From contig NW_026944384.1 of NCBI RefSeq assembly GCF_033439725.1, positions 4,898,001 through 4,962,000 of the forward strand: a DNA stretch of 64,000 nucleotides, given 5' to 3'. Position 1 is the stretch's first letter; every line of letters begins with the position of its first letter. The notes below the pieces were generated by a model, which was not told the origin of the DNA, ran no database searches, and worked only from the letters and a program-made list of their open reading frames with translations. A program made the translations under genes and the position numbers. This document shows positions 47,001 to 58,100 of this stretch, piece by piece. Source of the DNA: Neurospora tetraspora. Lineage: Eukaryota; Ascomycota; Sordariomycetes; Sordariales; Sordariaceae.

Positions 47001-47633
47001 GCAACCGATTGGACTGTCCATCCATCAAGACATCCGGGCTGCCAAGCCAAACATAGCGGCGGTAGTACCCATCAAGGTACACAGGGCTATTGGCATCGAC
47101 TTGAGGTGCCTGCCCTTTGTGCAACAAGTGGAAGGAAGCTCTTCACCAAGACGCATAGGAATACCTTCCCTCCATTCCTGGTACGTTGCCGTCCTGGGCA
47201 TCACTTTCCTTTCGCAACAACGATCCTGATATTATTCCTTTTGGGCTTCAGTTATCGCATACTGTCGAATCCTCCGCGTGCCTGCTTCAACATTCATTTT
47301 TTCATCGTCCCTTTTGCCATTTCCCCTTGACTTGTGCCTGAATCTGTGTTCAAGCGGAAGTGGTTCGGCTGGATTGCACATGCATGCTCAAAGCTTGGGC
47401 AATCACCCGGCCGCCCGGTCTTTCCATCTCCAGGAGGGCCGGAGCTCAGGCCCGGAGCAAAACATCCGTCGTCTCGGCCTTGACGCCGCCCAGCTAGTGC
47501 TTCCGAGTTCCTTCTCCTGTACCTGTGTCCCCTCCTCATCATCCTGCTGAGTTCCTCCCAATACGCTCGTTGCTGTTCTTGATAGTTAACTCGTTTGCCA
47601 GCGCTAGTCCCCCATCAGAGTCACCAAAACGCC
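44074..47633. promoter_or_regulatory. 3.6-kb gene-free region between RPA3 and the bZIP gene
   Basis: No frame here has recognisable composition. A GGGAA-type pentamer run is at 45400-45425. The right half is probably promoter and leader of the bZIP gene and could contain upstream open frames or a non-coding transcript, which cannot be judged from sequence alone. Confidence 0.4.
45400..45425. repeat. GGGAA pentamer microsatellite
   Basis: About five units of GGGAA with one base change at the right end. Confidence 0.85.
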
Positions 47634-48890
47634 ATGGACACTCCGTCACACTTCTTTAGCGATTCCTTGGCATACGAGGATTCCAACCCATATCAGGAGG
47701 ATGACCATGATGTCCCATATGAAGTTACTCACGAGATCCCCCAAGACATCTCTCACGATATTCCTCATGATATTCCCCGGATACTTCCTGATGTAGGCAT
47801 GAGCGAAGCCGGGCTTCAGTCGTACCAGGTTTTCGATCACAAGCTATCCATCGACCAATCTCCAATATCGGGCGATGGTCCAACGTTAGGGGAGCGGCCG
47901 GGGATATGGGATGGCTTCGCAGAACCAAGCGCCATGGAAACGAATAATAGGCTCTTTGTTGACCCGGGCCTATACGGAGGAAGAGATCAAGACGTCAACG
48001 GGTTAGAAGGGGTCGGTGATCCGGACAGCATCGACGCGAATACAAGCTCTTTTTCCGATGGCATGTCACGGGTTTCCACCCGACGGTCCTCGAGCAACAA
48101 ATCCAACTCCCATCGATCGTCCAAGTCCGGCAGCATGTCCACGGATATAACGCCCCCGGATCAAGACCCGCCAAAAAAGAGAAAACAGAGGAGCAAAAAG
48201 GACGCCAATACGGGAGAGGATGAGCACAAGAGGAACAAGTTCCTCGAACGGAACCGACTAGCTGCGAGCAAATGCCGAGAGAAGAAGAAGCTGTACACCC
48301 AGGAGCTGGAAGGAACAAAAATCAACCTCGAAGCAAGGAACGTAAGCTTGCAAAGGGAATACAGCATCCTGCTCAGCGAGGTCAGCGATCTGAAGCATCA
48401 GTTGATGGTACACGCCAAGTGCAATGATCGCAACATCGACCTGTGGCTGGAAAACGAAGCTCGACGTTTTGTCCAGACTAGCGACGCCTTTGGTCAAACG
48501 TTCGCCAGTCTGGGACAATCAGGACAGGCTTCAGGCGTGCCTGGGGTGCCAGGATCCCCCAAAAGCCGACACGCAAGCATCGCTCCAAGCTACCCGGCCA
48601 TGCCAGGAGTCCAGCTCGGCGTTCTTCGACCAGGCGCAGAAGGGCAAGGCGGCGGCGGCGGCGGATTGACATACGGTCAGTCACCGGGCATACTTGCTCC
48701 TCCTCCAAACACCACTCCTCCAACTCACCAGCAATCAGGTTCAGGTTCGGGGCTATACACACCTCCTGGTGGTGCCAACGGTGGCTACTCGAACACCAAC
48801 CCCCAAGGTATGAAAAGAGAGCCGGACATTAACTATGACCACATGCCCGATGACATGTTCAGCGACCAGTCGACTTTCGGCAGCGGATAA
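47634..48890 (+). CDS. bZIP transcription factor, ATF/CREB type
   Basis: A single exon of 418 residues. The ATG at 47634 follows GCC and is the first in frame. The acidic N-terminus contains a short Asp-Ile-Pro repeat (47705-47790). A Ser-rich linker and a KKRKQRSKK nuclear-localisation stretch precede the basic region (~196-222), KRNKFLERNRLAASKCREKK, with the NxxAAxxCR core of ATF/CREB-type bZIPs. The zipper continues to LKHQLMVH. After it comes CNDRNIDLWLENEARRFV, a pattern seen after the zipper in a fungal ATF/CREB subgroup. The C-terminus is Gly/Pro-rich. Members act in stress, conidiation or secondary metabolism, but which applies here cannot be read from the sequence. Confidence 0.9.
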   Translation: MDTPSHFFSDSLAYEDSNPYQEDDHDVPYEVTHEIPQDISHDIPHDIPRILPDVGMSEAGLQSYQVFDHKLSIDQSPISGDGPTLGERPGIWDGFAEPSAMETNNRLFVDPGLYGGRDQDVNGLEGVGDPDSIDANTSSFSDGMSRVSTRRSSSNKSNSHRSSKSGSMSTDITPPDQDPPKKRKQRSKKDANTGEDEHKRNKFLERNRLAASKCREKKKLYTQELEGTKINLEARNVSLQREYSILLSEVSDLKHQLMVHAKCNDRNIDLWLENEARRFVQTSDAFGQTFASLGQSGQASGVPGVPGSPKSRHASIAPSYPAMPGVQLGVLRPGAEGQGGGGGGLTYGQSPGILAPPPNTTPPTHQQSGSGSGLYTPPGGANGGYSNTNPQGMKREPDINYDHMPDDMFSDQSTFGSG

Positions 48891-50686
48891 CGCATGATCC
48901 GGCTGGCTAGAAGCAAGAGAAAGAAGCGAAAATCTGGAGAAGGGGTCAGCTGTGCTTCTATGTGCGTGGCTATATCATAACCTCATATGCTCTCGCGGCT
49001 TATATTGCGACATTCCATCAACATTTATAACACTATCGTCCAATGGTTCATTTGTCAGACTCGTTTTTAAAAGCCAAATCCCCGTTCGCGTGGGGTGGTA
49101 GTCGGGGTGATCGCGGAGTTTGGTGTTGATGTTTTGGGAGCATACTGCCGCTGCAGCTTTGAAATGGCAAAGAACGGGAGTATCGAGTGGAAGCCGGAGG
49201 ATAGGGAGGGCACCGCTTTGATGGTATGGAAATTTTTTTTTTGCTTTTGTCTTTAGCATTCGCTTGCTTGGTCGGTCGGTTTCAAGAGCGCAGGACGTCA
49301 TGGGAAAGCCGTGGTTGAGGCAAGTGGCATGGGGTGACAAGCTGGATGGGATCCGCAATAGGACAAGGCTAAGGTAAAGACGGGAAGAGTGATTATGCCC
49401 GAAGTTTTGGAAGAAAAATACCTGGTATAAGCGGATATAAAACAGGCAAAATGCATGTACGTACTTATGATACCTCGGCTGAGTAATCAAGATAAGAATT
49501 TGATGCTTGCGTGTATGCGCAATAACACAGCCGAAAGTTGAATTCAAGGATGAAGTAGAAATTGGCAGTCGTAAAAGTTCTTCCATGATGTCTTCCCGAG
49601 TTAGAAGAGAAAAGGTTTTGTTTTAGTTTACTACTGGTAAGGGTCCAGCTGACGGGAACCAACCTCAGCTGAACCGGTGGCGTCACAAGGCCAAGATGTT
49701 GACGTCTTTCTTTTCTTAGTTTTCCCTGGCTCCTCCTTCCCGCCTTCCGATCTCTCAAAACAGACGAACCGTGACTTGGGGACCGAGCCGACTGGTTGGT
49801 AAAACGGGAGGGGGCCGCTGATCGGCATTATTGTATCATTGCCCAAATGCCAGATGCCAAGACGTGGAGATGTTGTCATCGCCCAGCCAGACACGCAGGC
49901 TCATCTGGATGGACCAAACGGTTTTCGGGTTACACGTAACTCAGCTAGATGTTTGAGGCTTGTGCTACTGCTGTCATGTAAATCGGTGAGCGATGTAGGG
50001 ATGTTGGTGAGACGCTGGACTCGTCAGGGCATTGATATGGGAGATATAGATTGATGATCCGAAATATTAGCAGGTTTGCGCCTGTGTACGTTGCCCTAAT
50101 ATATTTCGTCTCCCTTTAGTTGTTGCTGTAGTTCGAGGGTTACTCACGTACCATTACCATATAGCATATCCACTCTTCTTATAACGTTGTAATACTGTGA
50201 AGACACATTGAGGATGACTTGAAGAGTCATCAGAGACACTCAACATCCCTTCACACACTTGCACTTCGCCACCAACTAGCAGGATCGATCGGGCATGATC
50301 TCCAGTTAGTTCAAGAAATGTTGCCATTTTCGTCAAAAACACTGCCACTGGTAGCTCTGCGCATCATCCTCGCCGATTCACAATATTCCTCCTTTCAAAG
50401 CATTTTCCTTTTACGAGCCAGGAGGCCGTTATGGTCCCGAACCCAAAGATTCTGATCTGACAATAATCGACCAAATCCGAAATTCTCTAAATCGTATCGT
50501 GACATGACCCCGGTTTTGCATGACCCAAACCTGACCCAATATTCGTCGGCGAACCCCGGCCGCCGTGGTATATAGGTAAAACGACAGAATATCCCTGAAC
50601 GCCTGTAACCCATCCGCAACTTTTGATGCCCCTTTTAAATCCCAAAAAAGACCATCGCCCAATCCGTCTGTCCCCTATGCAGTTGT
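48891..50686. other. Convergent 3' region of the bZIP and ALB1 genes
   Basis: 1.8 kb tail-to-tail. An open frame of 203 codons on the minus strand (48975-49586) is rich in Tyr/Phe/His/Leu without a domain and is not accepted. Nothing else was seen. Confidence 0.4.
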
Positions 50687-51392
50687 TCATAGAATCTCTT
50701 CATCATCTTCCTGCATCATCGGCGCAACAGCCGGTATCGTCGCCGCAGCCATGAGACTCTCAACCGCGGCATTCTCATCCATATCCTCGACCTCATCCTC
50801 CCACTCGCCGCCATCCTTATCCATATCCTCATCATCATCAGCATAGAACACGCGAACAGCCTCGTCCTCAGCCTGCCTCTCCTTATCCGCCTTCTTCTCC
50901 TTCTTCGTAGTAGGCAGCTCCTTGCCGATCTCAGCAAGCGCAACAACGTTGACCTCGTCCCACGTCCGCTTGCGCGACTCGATCACTCTGGCCTTGCCGT
51001 GGCTCTTGGCCACCTTTGTGGAGGTGCGATCCATGATGGCCTCGGCGCGGTCCATGCTTTTTTCTTGTCTCTTGCGCGCCTTGGACGACAGCTGCTTCTT
51101 CTTGTTCTTCTTGGTGATGCCGCTGTTGTGGTGGGCGGCCAGGACGGTCGGGCGCAGGTTGACGGATTCTTGCGGGGGGCGGACGGCCTTGAGGGACTTG
51201 TCGAGGTCGATGCCGGGAGAGGTTTGGCGGCGGGCGGCGCGAGAATGTTTGCGGACAGCTGGAAGAAGGGGCAGGGTGGTGTTAGTCGTTGCTTTGCTGC
51301 AAGGTGGAATAAGTGTTTAATGGGTTTGTTAGTTTGAGGATGGCGCATTTACCTGCCGCCTTGTTGCTCTTTCCAATAGTTCCCTTGGCCAT
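50687..51392 (-). CDS. alb1: ALB1-family 60S ribosome-biogenesis shuttling factor
   Basis: Exons on the minus strand, 51353-51392 and 50687-51258 (GTAAAT...TTCCAG), give 203 residues. The first exon encodes only MAKGTIGKSNKAA plus one base. The protein is very basic at first (VRKHSRAARRQTSPGIDLDK, then GITKKNKKKQLSSKARKRQE) and continues with MDRAEAIMDRTSTKVAKSHG, RKRTWDEVN and an acidic Asp/Glu-rich end. This matches the Alb1 family, which accompanies pre-60S subunits to the cytoplasm with Arx1. The neighbouring UBP1 gene is divergent, 766 bp away. Confidence 0.83.
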
Positions 51393-52158
51393 TTTGTTTT
51401 TTGACTGATGGTTCTTTTTGAAAGTTGAAGAATCTGTCAGTTCAAGGTGAGTACCCGGTGATGTATCGCGAAAGGTGGTCACGGTGTGAGACCCTTCAAC
51501 CGGTTGACCCTCCAGTGTGGGGGCCTCTTTTTCTGTGGAGGGGTGTGAAATTTGGATGTCACTGGGAACTTTTTTCGACCTGCAGCTCCCACTGCCCCAC
51601 GCGTTGCGCCAAGAGGTCTCTGGTTGGAACGACGAGGGCAGGAGTGCCTGGCCTTCAGTCCCGCATGGCCCACCAAAAAAGGACCAAGGAGCCGGGGTAA
51701 AGCCCCACCGAGCAGGCTCGAAAGAGGATAGCGTAACCTCACCTACCTGGCCGAAGTCACAAGCAAAAGGTGTCCGTCAATTCTTTCCACTTGCTCCCCC
51801 AAATTTCCAGCTGTCCATGCTCATGCTCACTGCACAGCAAAAGCAACAGTAACTGACTCCGACCAAGCACCCACCACCATCATCCCGTCCTCGACAACAC
51901 TCAAGTCAAGAGACGTTATCCCTGACGCACCCATTCGCGGTTCGAGAGTTCCAACGAACAGTTATGGAAGCAACTTGCATCCGATCTCGTCGTCAGCACT
52001 ACCGTTTGTCAACTATTTGAAGCGGCCGACTGAGGCACCAGGACATCGGAGCGTTCCACGCGACCATTCCGCCTTCTCCTTCTCAGCTTCTTTAGCTTCA
52101 ATCGAATCGACGACAGGAGCCCCCGAGGTCTCTCCCAGTATCGCTTTCCCGAGTAACT
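51393..52158. promoter_or_regulatory. Divergent promoter of ALB1 and UBP1
   Basis: A 766-bp head-to-head spacer with no recognised element or RNA gene. Confidence 0.35.
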
Positions 52159-54420
52159 ATGAATTCAGATACCAGACGCCTACAAAGTCACCACCCTCCA
52201 CGCGGCCCCCCCGGCCATCCCAAGAACTACTACCACACCTACCCAGCTGATCACCAACTCCGGGACTACGCAACCAGCCCGACCATTATCGTCTCCGTTA
52301 TCCTCCTCTTCCTATCCGCCCTCTATCAGCTATTATTCAGCGATCAGCACACCCGTGCACGCTTAAAGAACATTATCTGGGCCCGCGTGGTCGATATCAT
52401 TCCGGCCACTCTACTCTTCAAAGTCGACGGCTTCCTCAACCCGCCGCTGTTCCCCAGTCCTATGACGCCCGCAGAAATAGACAACTTGCATGAAGTCAAA
52501 AGTCAGGCTCTGGGAAGGATATTGGGTCTGGACAAGCCAGGAGGCGTCATGGAATCCGTGACTTCGGCTGGGCTTAAGGGCCTCAGCTCTCTGTCTAGCG
52601 TGGGCTGGAACTTCAATCACAGCACTTCAGATCGACCGGCAGGACTGGGCAACAACGATAACTCATGCTACCAGAACAGCATTCTCCAGGGCCTTGCTTC
52701 GCTCCAGGACTTGCCTGAGTACCTGGCCCGGGTATCTCAGCTGGATAGCAACGCCAAGTCGACGATGCCGACCACGCAAGCAATGGCCGGGCTCATCGCA
52801 ACACTTAACGACAAAGCCAACTATGGGCGATCTGTATGGCCACCCAATGTACTCAAGAACATGAGCACGTGGCAGCAGCAAGACGCACAAGAGTACTTCT
52901 CAAAGTTGCTGGACCAAATCGACAGGGAGGTGGCCAAGGCTACAGCAACCTACAAGAAGTCATTGGCATATGATGGTGATCTGCTGCAAGACGACGGCGT
53001 GAGCAGCCACCACAGCGATGATAGCGGCTACCATAGCGCCAGTCAAAGCTCATCTGTCCCCGACATTCAGCTGGCCAGGAATCCGCTTGAGGGGCTCATT
53101 GCTCAGAGGGTAGTCTGTGTTAAGTGTAAACATTTTGAAGGACTGACGATGATTCCCTTCAATTGTTTGACTCTTAATCTCGGCTCTGGACAACTTGGCT
53201 ACGACCTTTACGAGAGGTTGGACTACAATGCCCGGGTTGAGTTCATCGAAGGTGTTCACTGTCCCAAGTGCTCACTGCTCAAGATGCAGCAGAAGATCAA
53301 GGGTCTGATAGAGACGGTCGCAGGCAACGAAAGCAGAGTTTTGGAGTTTCGTGAGAGGCTAGCCGCGGTGGAAGAAGCGCTCAAAGAAGATATGCTTGAC
53401 GACAAGACGCTAGCTGAGAAGTGCAAGGTTCCGGCTAAACAGCGAGTCGAGTCAACCAAGACGAAGCAGACGGCAATTTCTCGGCCACCCAAGAGCTTGG
53501 TTATTCACATCAACCGGTCAGTCTTTGACGAGAGGACAGGCTACATGTACAAAGACAGTTCCGCTGTCAGGTTTCCCAGCATGCTTGATCTAGGACCTTG
53601 GTGCCTCGGAAGCGCGAAGAAGCGGGCTGATCTGGCAGGTTCAAACGGTATCCTTCCAAGCTCGACCAGCAATGGTGAGCAAACCGGTGAAGACGAGGAG
53701 AAATGGAATGTTGAGCCGACAGCCTCCATGGTGGCGGGCTCCCAACGCCCATCCGCCCTAACTGGGCCACTCTATGAACTGCGCGCCGTTGTCACGCACC
53801 AGGGACGGCATGATAGTGGCCATTATGTTTGCTACAGGAAGCATTACATTAGCCCTCCTGAGAAGGAAAACCAGGCTGAGGCACCGCCGCCACAGCTGGT
53901 TGCCGAGGATGAGGCTGCCGCTCCGCATACCCCGGCCCCGGACCAGAAGTCCATTATCGAGCTAAATACCACGGAGGATGAAGGCGCCCCAAGCCCTGCC
54001 TCGGAAGATGACGAGAAGACGCTCGTGTGCGAGGCTGAAGAGGAAGCTACCTCGCAATGGTGGCGACTTAGCGACACCGACGTCTTTAAGGTAGACGAGG
54101 AGAGCGTGCTTGAAAGAGGAGACGTCTTTATGCTGTTCTACGAGTGCGTCGAACCGGAAATGGCACGGATACCAGAAGGAGAAACAACCAGGACTCTATC
54201 TCAAGCCGAACTTGGCAACCATGTCGATGACCAGTCAGAGTCGGTCACGCGGGTCGGGTCAGAGAAGCCGGAGGATGTGGAGATGTTGAAGGCCGAGGCT
54301 CCGAAGGCTGTGAAGGATGATACAACACCGAACGGGACGGTGACGGGTGAACTGCCGGAGACAAAGGTCCAACAGGCGGACCCAGTTACGGGGTCGGAGA
54401 GCATGGAGCAAGTTGACTAG
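52159..54420 (+). CDS. ubp1: UBP1-type ubiquitin-specific protease with N-terminal membrane anchor
   Basis: A single exon of 753 residues. Residues ~40-62 form one transmembrane span (SPTIIVSVILLFLSALYQLL), as in yeast Ubp1. The USP domain begins with GLGNNDNSCYQNSILQGLAS, where Cys170 is the nucleophile; the usual GNTCYMNS is varied here. DAQEYFSKLLDQI is the QQDAQEF element. RVVCVKCKH and GVHCPKCS form the zinc ribbon. HQGRHDSGHYVCYRKH contains the catalytic His555. The final WWRLSDTDVFKV and FMLFYE blocks close the fold. A ~140-residue acidic insert separates the last two blocks. The C-terminal ~90 residues are disordered. The protein probably removes ubiquitin at the ER membrane. Confidence 0.93.
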   Translation: MNSDTRRLQSHHPPRGPPGHPKNYYHTYPADHQLRDYATSPTIIVSVILLFLSALYQLLFSDQHTRARLKNIIWARVVDIIPATLLFKVDGFLNPPLFPSPMTPAEIDNLHEVKSQALGRILGLDKPGGVMESVTSAGLKGLSSLSSVGWNFNHSTSDRPAGLGNNDNSCYQNSILQGLASLQDLPEYLARVSQLDSNAKSTMPTTQAMAGLIATLNDKANYGRSVWPPNVLKNMSTWQQQDAQEYFSKLLDQIDREVAKATATYKKSLAYDGDLLQDDGVSSHHSDDSGYHSASQSSSVPDIQLARNPLEGLIAQRVVCVKCKHFEGLTMIPFNCLTLNLGSGQLGYDLYERLDYNARVEFIEGVHCPKCSLLKMQQKIKGLIETVAGNESRVLEFRERLAAVEEALKEDMLDDKTLAEKCKVPAKQRVESTKTKQTAISRPPKSLVIHINRSVFDERTGYMYKDSSAVRFPSMLDLGPWCLGSAKKRADLAGSNGILPSSTSNGEQTGEDEEKWNVEPTASMVAGSQRPSALTGPLYELRAVVTHQGRHDSGHYVCYRKHYISPPEKENQAEAPPPQLVAEDEAAAPHTPAPDQKSIIELNTTEDEGAPSPASEDDEKTLVCEAEEEATSQWWRLSDTDVFKVDEESVLERGDVFMLFYECVEPEMARIPEGETTRTLSQAELGNHVDDQSESVTRVGSEKPEDVEMLKAEAPKAVKDDTTPNGTVTGELPETKVQQADPVTGSESMEQVD

Positions 54421-56559
54421 GACTCGGCCTACTTGTACAGAAACTCGGCTCCGATTTATTTGTCCTCGAGTCCTTGGAGCCGGTGGCGTTATAAGCGGGG
54501 GCATGGCACCGTGAGGAAGACTTGTCCGAAGTATCTTCATTTGAGGCGTCAAGGTCCGAGACGTGTTTTTTCTGCATAGCGATACGGCGTTCAGGTTGGA
54601 AATGGACGGGTGCCGAATGCCCAAGCGTTAAGTCGAGGGCTTTATGGCTGCATTGATATTGTTTTTTTTCGTGATGGTGCTCTTCAAACATTGGTTTTTC
54701 TTTTGGGGAGGAGTCCAAGTGTGACCAGAAGTACGGAAGAGCAGGAAGTACAGCAGTAGTACGAACAGCGATTTGATGTATAGACCAATGTATCTACATA
54801 CAGCCGTATCGTATTTTGAGGCGAGGCTACTAAATCAACACAGACAGCCCTGACTTGCGTCTGTGGTTCATCTCATAATGAAAGCTCCTTGCTGCGCACG
54901 ACGCTCGGGTACATGGATGTTTTTGGAGTGGCCTTGGCCTTGTGGCCCTCCCTGCTTCTGCCCCTGTTGCTGCTGTTGCTTCTGCCCCTGCTGTTCTGCC
55001 ACAAGCAATGGGCGAATAGGAGCCCTCAAAAGCTTCTTGACACGCTTCCGTCGGGTCGGCCTATGCACGTCAAAAATGTCAGGTACACGGACCGGCGCGA
55101 CTAATTTGAGCTGATTGAAATATGTACAAGACAGATTCAAATTTCAGAAGCAGACTGACGGAAGCATCGTCACTCCGCCACCTACCCACCGTTACGGGTA
55201 CACAAGACCAATCTACTGGGGCGTTGCACTCGTTACACGGAAAGAGATTCGGTTTTGCTTTACAGTTCACACCCGCCCGACGGATCCTATGAATCAGGCA
55301 CGGGAGGGATTGCTGCGTGGGTTCGACGGCTGGCCAGGGATGCCCGGTTTGACCAATGATCTGCTGTCTTGGCCTTCGTTCCAGGGACACCTCGTAAAGA
55401 AGCTTTACGGCGAAGCCTGGACCCCATTTCCGGGGCTGTTGTTCCCGTTCTGCTGCTGCCTGTTGTTTGTTGTCACGGTCCATCGCTGTCCAGCGCTGAC
55501 CACACATCCGTTCATCCCGTCTCGATTCTCACCTCCCGGGCTGTCAAACTCACTCCCTCCACCACCCATCCGTTCGTTCCTCATTATCCGTTATCCATCC
55601 TTATCAACAACGCTTTCGGCGGAACAAGACAACCAGTCTCACCTTGAAACAAAAAGTACCTCTTCTACTTCTCACCAGGCCCCAAGCAATCAATCAACGC
55701 ACACACTCCCAAGCCTCTCTCCAATTGGGCGCTTGTTGGGGCCAGAGCTTCGATAAGCTTACTCTGCGCCCGGGAATAGCTTGGCCTCGGCAAGGCCAGG
55801 TACAGTACTGGCAGGGCACAGGGGAGGAAGAAGAGTGGAAGGAAGAAAAAAAAAGGTCCAGGTCCAGGAACAAACCGTTTTGGGACTGTGTGTGGACTTC
55901 TGTGGATTGTGGACTGCATCGTGAAAGTGAGACCCTGGCACACACTCACGCGCCCATTCAGCTGTTCTCTGGCTCACCCTCCTCCATTCCCGCCGTCCCG
56001 TCTCATTTTGGAGCGTGTCTGAGAACGAGAAAAAACACAGAGCCAAACAGTTCCAGTGCCACAGTGTCTGTCTCGTCTACACCAAATCGCTTTCCGACTC
56101 TGCGGCACGTTAACGGCACAGCAACGGCTAGCCTTCCAGCAAGAAGACCCTTGCGTTCAGCTTCTCCTCCTCCCCAGTCTTACCGATCCCATCCGACGTC
56201 TTCCCGTTCTTTTCTCCTTCCTATCCCTTTCTCTTTTTCGATACCTCTTATCAGGGACCGCGGTCGCTAGTCCACTCGACATCGGCGGCACAACCGATCA
56301 ACCGGAGCTTAGGTTTTCTTGGCTTTGATCTTTTGGATCTTTGGGATATCATCATATCGCCACGACATTGGCAGTTCGCAACAAGCTGTCGTTTTGGTTG
56401 CGTCTGTGTTTGAGCTGGTTCACCATCAGATACACGATACACATCACATCACTCGCTCTGTCGACATACTAATCGTTCGAGGTGGCCATCATTGACCTTG
56501 CCTCACCCTCGTTAATAATCTCCACCCTTGGTTCATCAACAACCCAGTCGTCGATCATC
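54421..56559. promoter_or_regulatory. UBP1 3' flank and transporter gene promoter
   Basis: 2.1 kb without a supported gene. A CTG/CTT-rich stretch (54945-55003) includes an imperfect ~23-bp duplication and gives Gln/Gly- or Leu/Cys-rich chance frames. The C/T-rich DNA from 55500 to 56550 is probably leader of the transporter gene. Confidence 0.35.
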
Positions 56560-58100
56560 ATGGCCGACGATATCGAAACCCAGGCTGAGAAGGCCCAACC
56601 GGTAACGCGGTCGATTCATCCAGTCTTCTATATCGCGTAAGGATCCCGCCGTCTACACCTTCACAGGGGGCCGCTGTTGACCACTTGACTCTTTGACAGG
56701 AGTTGGATATTATTCTCCAATCTCACCATTCTTTTCAACAAATGGTTACTTGACCCAGACAGGTTCAGTGAGTATACACATGCCCTTATACATAAAGACG
56801 CCCTGTTGAACCATGCTGACTCTCATAATTCAAAGGTTATCGTATGTTGCGCCGAAATGCTCGTCACTCCTCTCACAGACTAAAACCAACTGACCATGAA
56901 ACCTCACAGCTACTATCCTGACATGTTGGCATCTCATCTTCGCGACCATCGCCACCCAAGTTCTCGCCAGGACAACCACCCTCCTCGATGGCCGCAAGAA
57001 CGTCAAGATGACGGGCCGCCTCTACCTGCGCGCCATCGTCCCCATCGGCTTTCTCTTCAGCGGCAGTCTCGTCTGCAGCAACATGGTGTACCTCTACCTC
57101 AGCGTCGCCTTCATCCAGATGCTCAAGGCCGCCGCGCCCGTAGCCGTCTTGCTGACCGCCTGGGCCTGGGGCGTCGAGCAGCCGTCGCAGTCGCGGCTGA
57201 TTAACGTTCTTTTCATCGTCTTTGGTGTCGGACTTGCCAGCTTCGGCGAGATCGCCTTCTCGCTCACCGGTTTCCTCTTCCAGCTCGGCGGAATCGTGTT
57301 CGAGGCCATGCGGCTCATCATGATCCAAGTCCTGCTCAAGGGCGACGGCCAGAAGATGGACCCGCTCGTTAGTCTGTACTACTTTGCCCCCGTCTGTGCA
57401 TCGATGAACTTCGTCGTTGCGTTGTTCATTGAGTTCCGCTCCTTCCATATTGCGGATTTGTACAACACGGGTCTGTGGTGTCTGCTTTTGAACGCCGTGG
57501 TGGCGTTCATGTTGAACATCAGCAGTGTCTGCCTTGTACGTTTGTTTTTCTCGCTTCCCCCCTTTCCCTGTTCTTGTTTCCCCTTTCATTATCCGTCCGC
57601 TAACAAAACCAAACCAGATCGGCAAAACCTCCGGCCTAGTAATGACCCTCACCGGCATCCTCAAAAACATCCTCCTCGTCGGCGCCTCCGTCATGATCTG
57701 GCAGACCTCCATCACCCCGCTACAGTTCCTCGGCTACGCCATCGCCCTCGCCGGGCTCGTCTACTACTCCCTCGGCCGCGACCAGATCGTCGAGATCGCT
57801 ACCCAGCTGTGGACCTTCCTCCGGAACGTCTGGGAGAACTCGCCAGCCTACTCGTCTGTCTCGTCCTCGGAGGAAGGAAATGGTCAACAACCAGGAGGAG
57901 GGGGCTTGCCGTCAGCGGTCCGGAGAGCGTTGTTGATGGGATTGGGTGTCATAGTTGTCGTCATCTTGGCGGCTGGGTATATCTATGGTGGCGCTGACCC
58001 TCGTGGTGGAGGAGGTGGTGGTGGTGCAGTGGGTGTATCCAGGCCGCTTGGGGGTGGTGGGGACGCGAGTAGTGTTAAGCCTGTTCAGGTGGCTTCGTGA
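56560..58100 (+). CDS. Nucleotide-sugar / triose-phosphate family (DUF250) transporter
   Basis: Five exons: 56560-56636, 56700-56767, 56836-56841, 56910-57535 and 57618-58100, giving 419 residues. The third exon is only 6 nt (GTTATC), but frame requires it: it turns DPDRF into DPDRFSYPTILTCWHLIF, the conserved family start. The membrane part has about ten hydrophobic spans, including NLTILFNKWLLD, SNMVYLYLSVAFIQMLKAAA, then PVAVLLTAWAWG, and FQLGGIVFEAMRLIMIQVLL. It continues with VSLYYFAPVCASMNF, KTSGLVMTLTGILKNILLV and FLGYAIALAGLVYYSLGRDQ. The K-A-x-x-P and LTxxILKNILLV motifs are typical of Golgi nucleotide-sugar or phosphate antiporters. The substrate cannot be predicted. A last hydrophobic span and a Gly-rich tail end the protein, which converges on SRP72. 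Confidence 0.88.

Noticed and set aside
48975-49586. 203-codon open frame on the minus strand
   Set aside because: No domain, atypical amino-acid use, and it sits in a convergent 3' region.
54868-55140. 90-codon Gln/Gly-rich open frame on the minus strand
   Set aside because: The composition comes from a CTG/CTT-rich stretch and no conserved feature is visible.
55115-56270. Overlapping + strand open frames of 213 and 208 codons
   Set aside because: Ser/Pro/Thr-rich translations of the C/T-rich leader of the transporter gene.
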